This document shows, piece after piece, positions 63,661-64,000 of a DNA stretch of 64,000 nt. The translations under genes were made by a program, and so were the position numbers. Each line of letters opens with the position of its first letter. The stretch's first letter is position 1. This stretch comes from Ilyonectria destructans (lineage: Eukaryota > Ascomycota > Sordariomycetes > Hypocreales > Nectriaceae): contig JAHEWK010000025.1 in NCBI GenBank assembly GCA_020740775.1, positions 186,001 to 250,000 on the forward strand, written 5' to 3'. Under the pieces are notes generated by a model. It was not told the DNA's origin and searched no databases. It was given only the letters and a program-made list of their open reading frames with translations.

Positions 63661-64000
63661 CTCCCATATTCCTTCGGCAGATACCCAGGTGGTGAGCCAT
63701 CCAAAGCCGATCGTGAAGCCCCAGGCCAGCGAAGCAAGAGCAAGGTCATCTTCGGTGACCTCTTGGAGGACAAAATGGGGAGAGTGGAGTATGATCATCG
63801 TGAACCAAATATGAGTTGACATCAACTTGGAATGACCATAACTTTAGCAAGACTCTGGTTCCATTCAGAAGAGACATCACAATTTAAATGAAGGACGATG
63901 GTGATCAAGATAGGTATCCTTGCCCATGGTGTTGGTGTATCATCAGCCGCCAGTCAATAGCTTAAGCCACAGGAGCTGAAGTCCAGCCCTCGTACGGATC
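63661..64000. other. No gene seen
   Basis: No supported coding sequence or repeat remains to the end of the window. Confidence 0.45.

Overview
The window looks like a transposon-dense accessory or subterminal region of a filamentous ascomycete (Pezizomycotina). That is inferred from short GT-AG introns, a fungal bZIP factor, a truncated fungal rhodopsin-domain membrane protein, a Crypton with a GCR1_C-type tail, pogo/Fot-like elements and RIP-like nonsense changes. Species cannot be read from the sequence. No tRNA, rRNA, CRISPR or telomeric repeat was seen.

Layout. 0.4-4.4 kb: a two-gene element, an integrase-like DDE transposase facing an accessory gene. 4.8-7.6 kb: an apparently intact four-exon Crypton tyrosine recombinase. 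8.1-9.9 kb: a large foldback palindrome with a small MITE at its centre. 11.2-12.7 kb: a decayed acyltransferase-like membrane gene and a C2H2 factor. 13.4-14.4 kb: a degenerate satellite. 14.5-16.3 kb: an intact pogo element that cuts a conserved hypothetical gene. 16.9-18.4 kb: a Helitron helicase remnant. 18.5-29.5 kb: a three-level nest, a hAT transposase gene with a full Helitron in its second intron and a pogo element inserted at codon 4-5 of the Helitron gene. 29.6-32 kb: a Ty3/gypsy 3' end and a 5'-truncated pogo. 33.7-35.9 kb: a host-like membrane protein gene. 36-38.3 kb: a PIF/Harbinger transposase broken by a solo LTR, next to a rhodopsin-domain fragment. 40.6-45.2 kb: a bZIP gene whose last intron contains a second, complete copy of the two-gene DDE element with 29-bp TIRs and a 6-bp target duplication. 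47.4-48.6 kb: two tandem MYND-finger genes. 49.1-53.5 kb: a MULE with a 9-bp target duplication, holding two unrelated solo LTRs. 54.4-55.5 kb: a pogo-type MITE holding a solo LTR that itself holds another solo LTR. 56.4-60.7 kb: two hypothetical genes and an AT-rich TIR element. 60.6-63.7 kb: a second hAT, a minisatellite and a hAT fragment.

The strongest candidate for something undescribed is the two-gene DDE element. Two diverged copies keep the same convergent gene order, the same terminal intron in the transposase and the same accessory-protein plan: N-terminal C-H-CxxC, then a run of psi-K-x-E SUMO-consensus sites, then an acidic SUMO-interaction-like stretch. The other notable pattern is that related pogo elements share a fixed TIR scaffold with an exchangeable 6-nt cassette that is always duplicated. 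All assignments come from reading the sequence; no database search was run.
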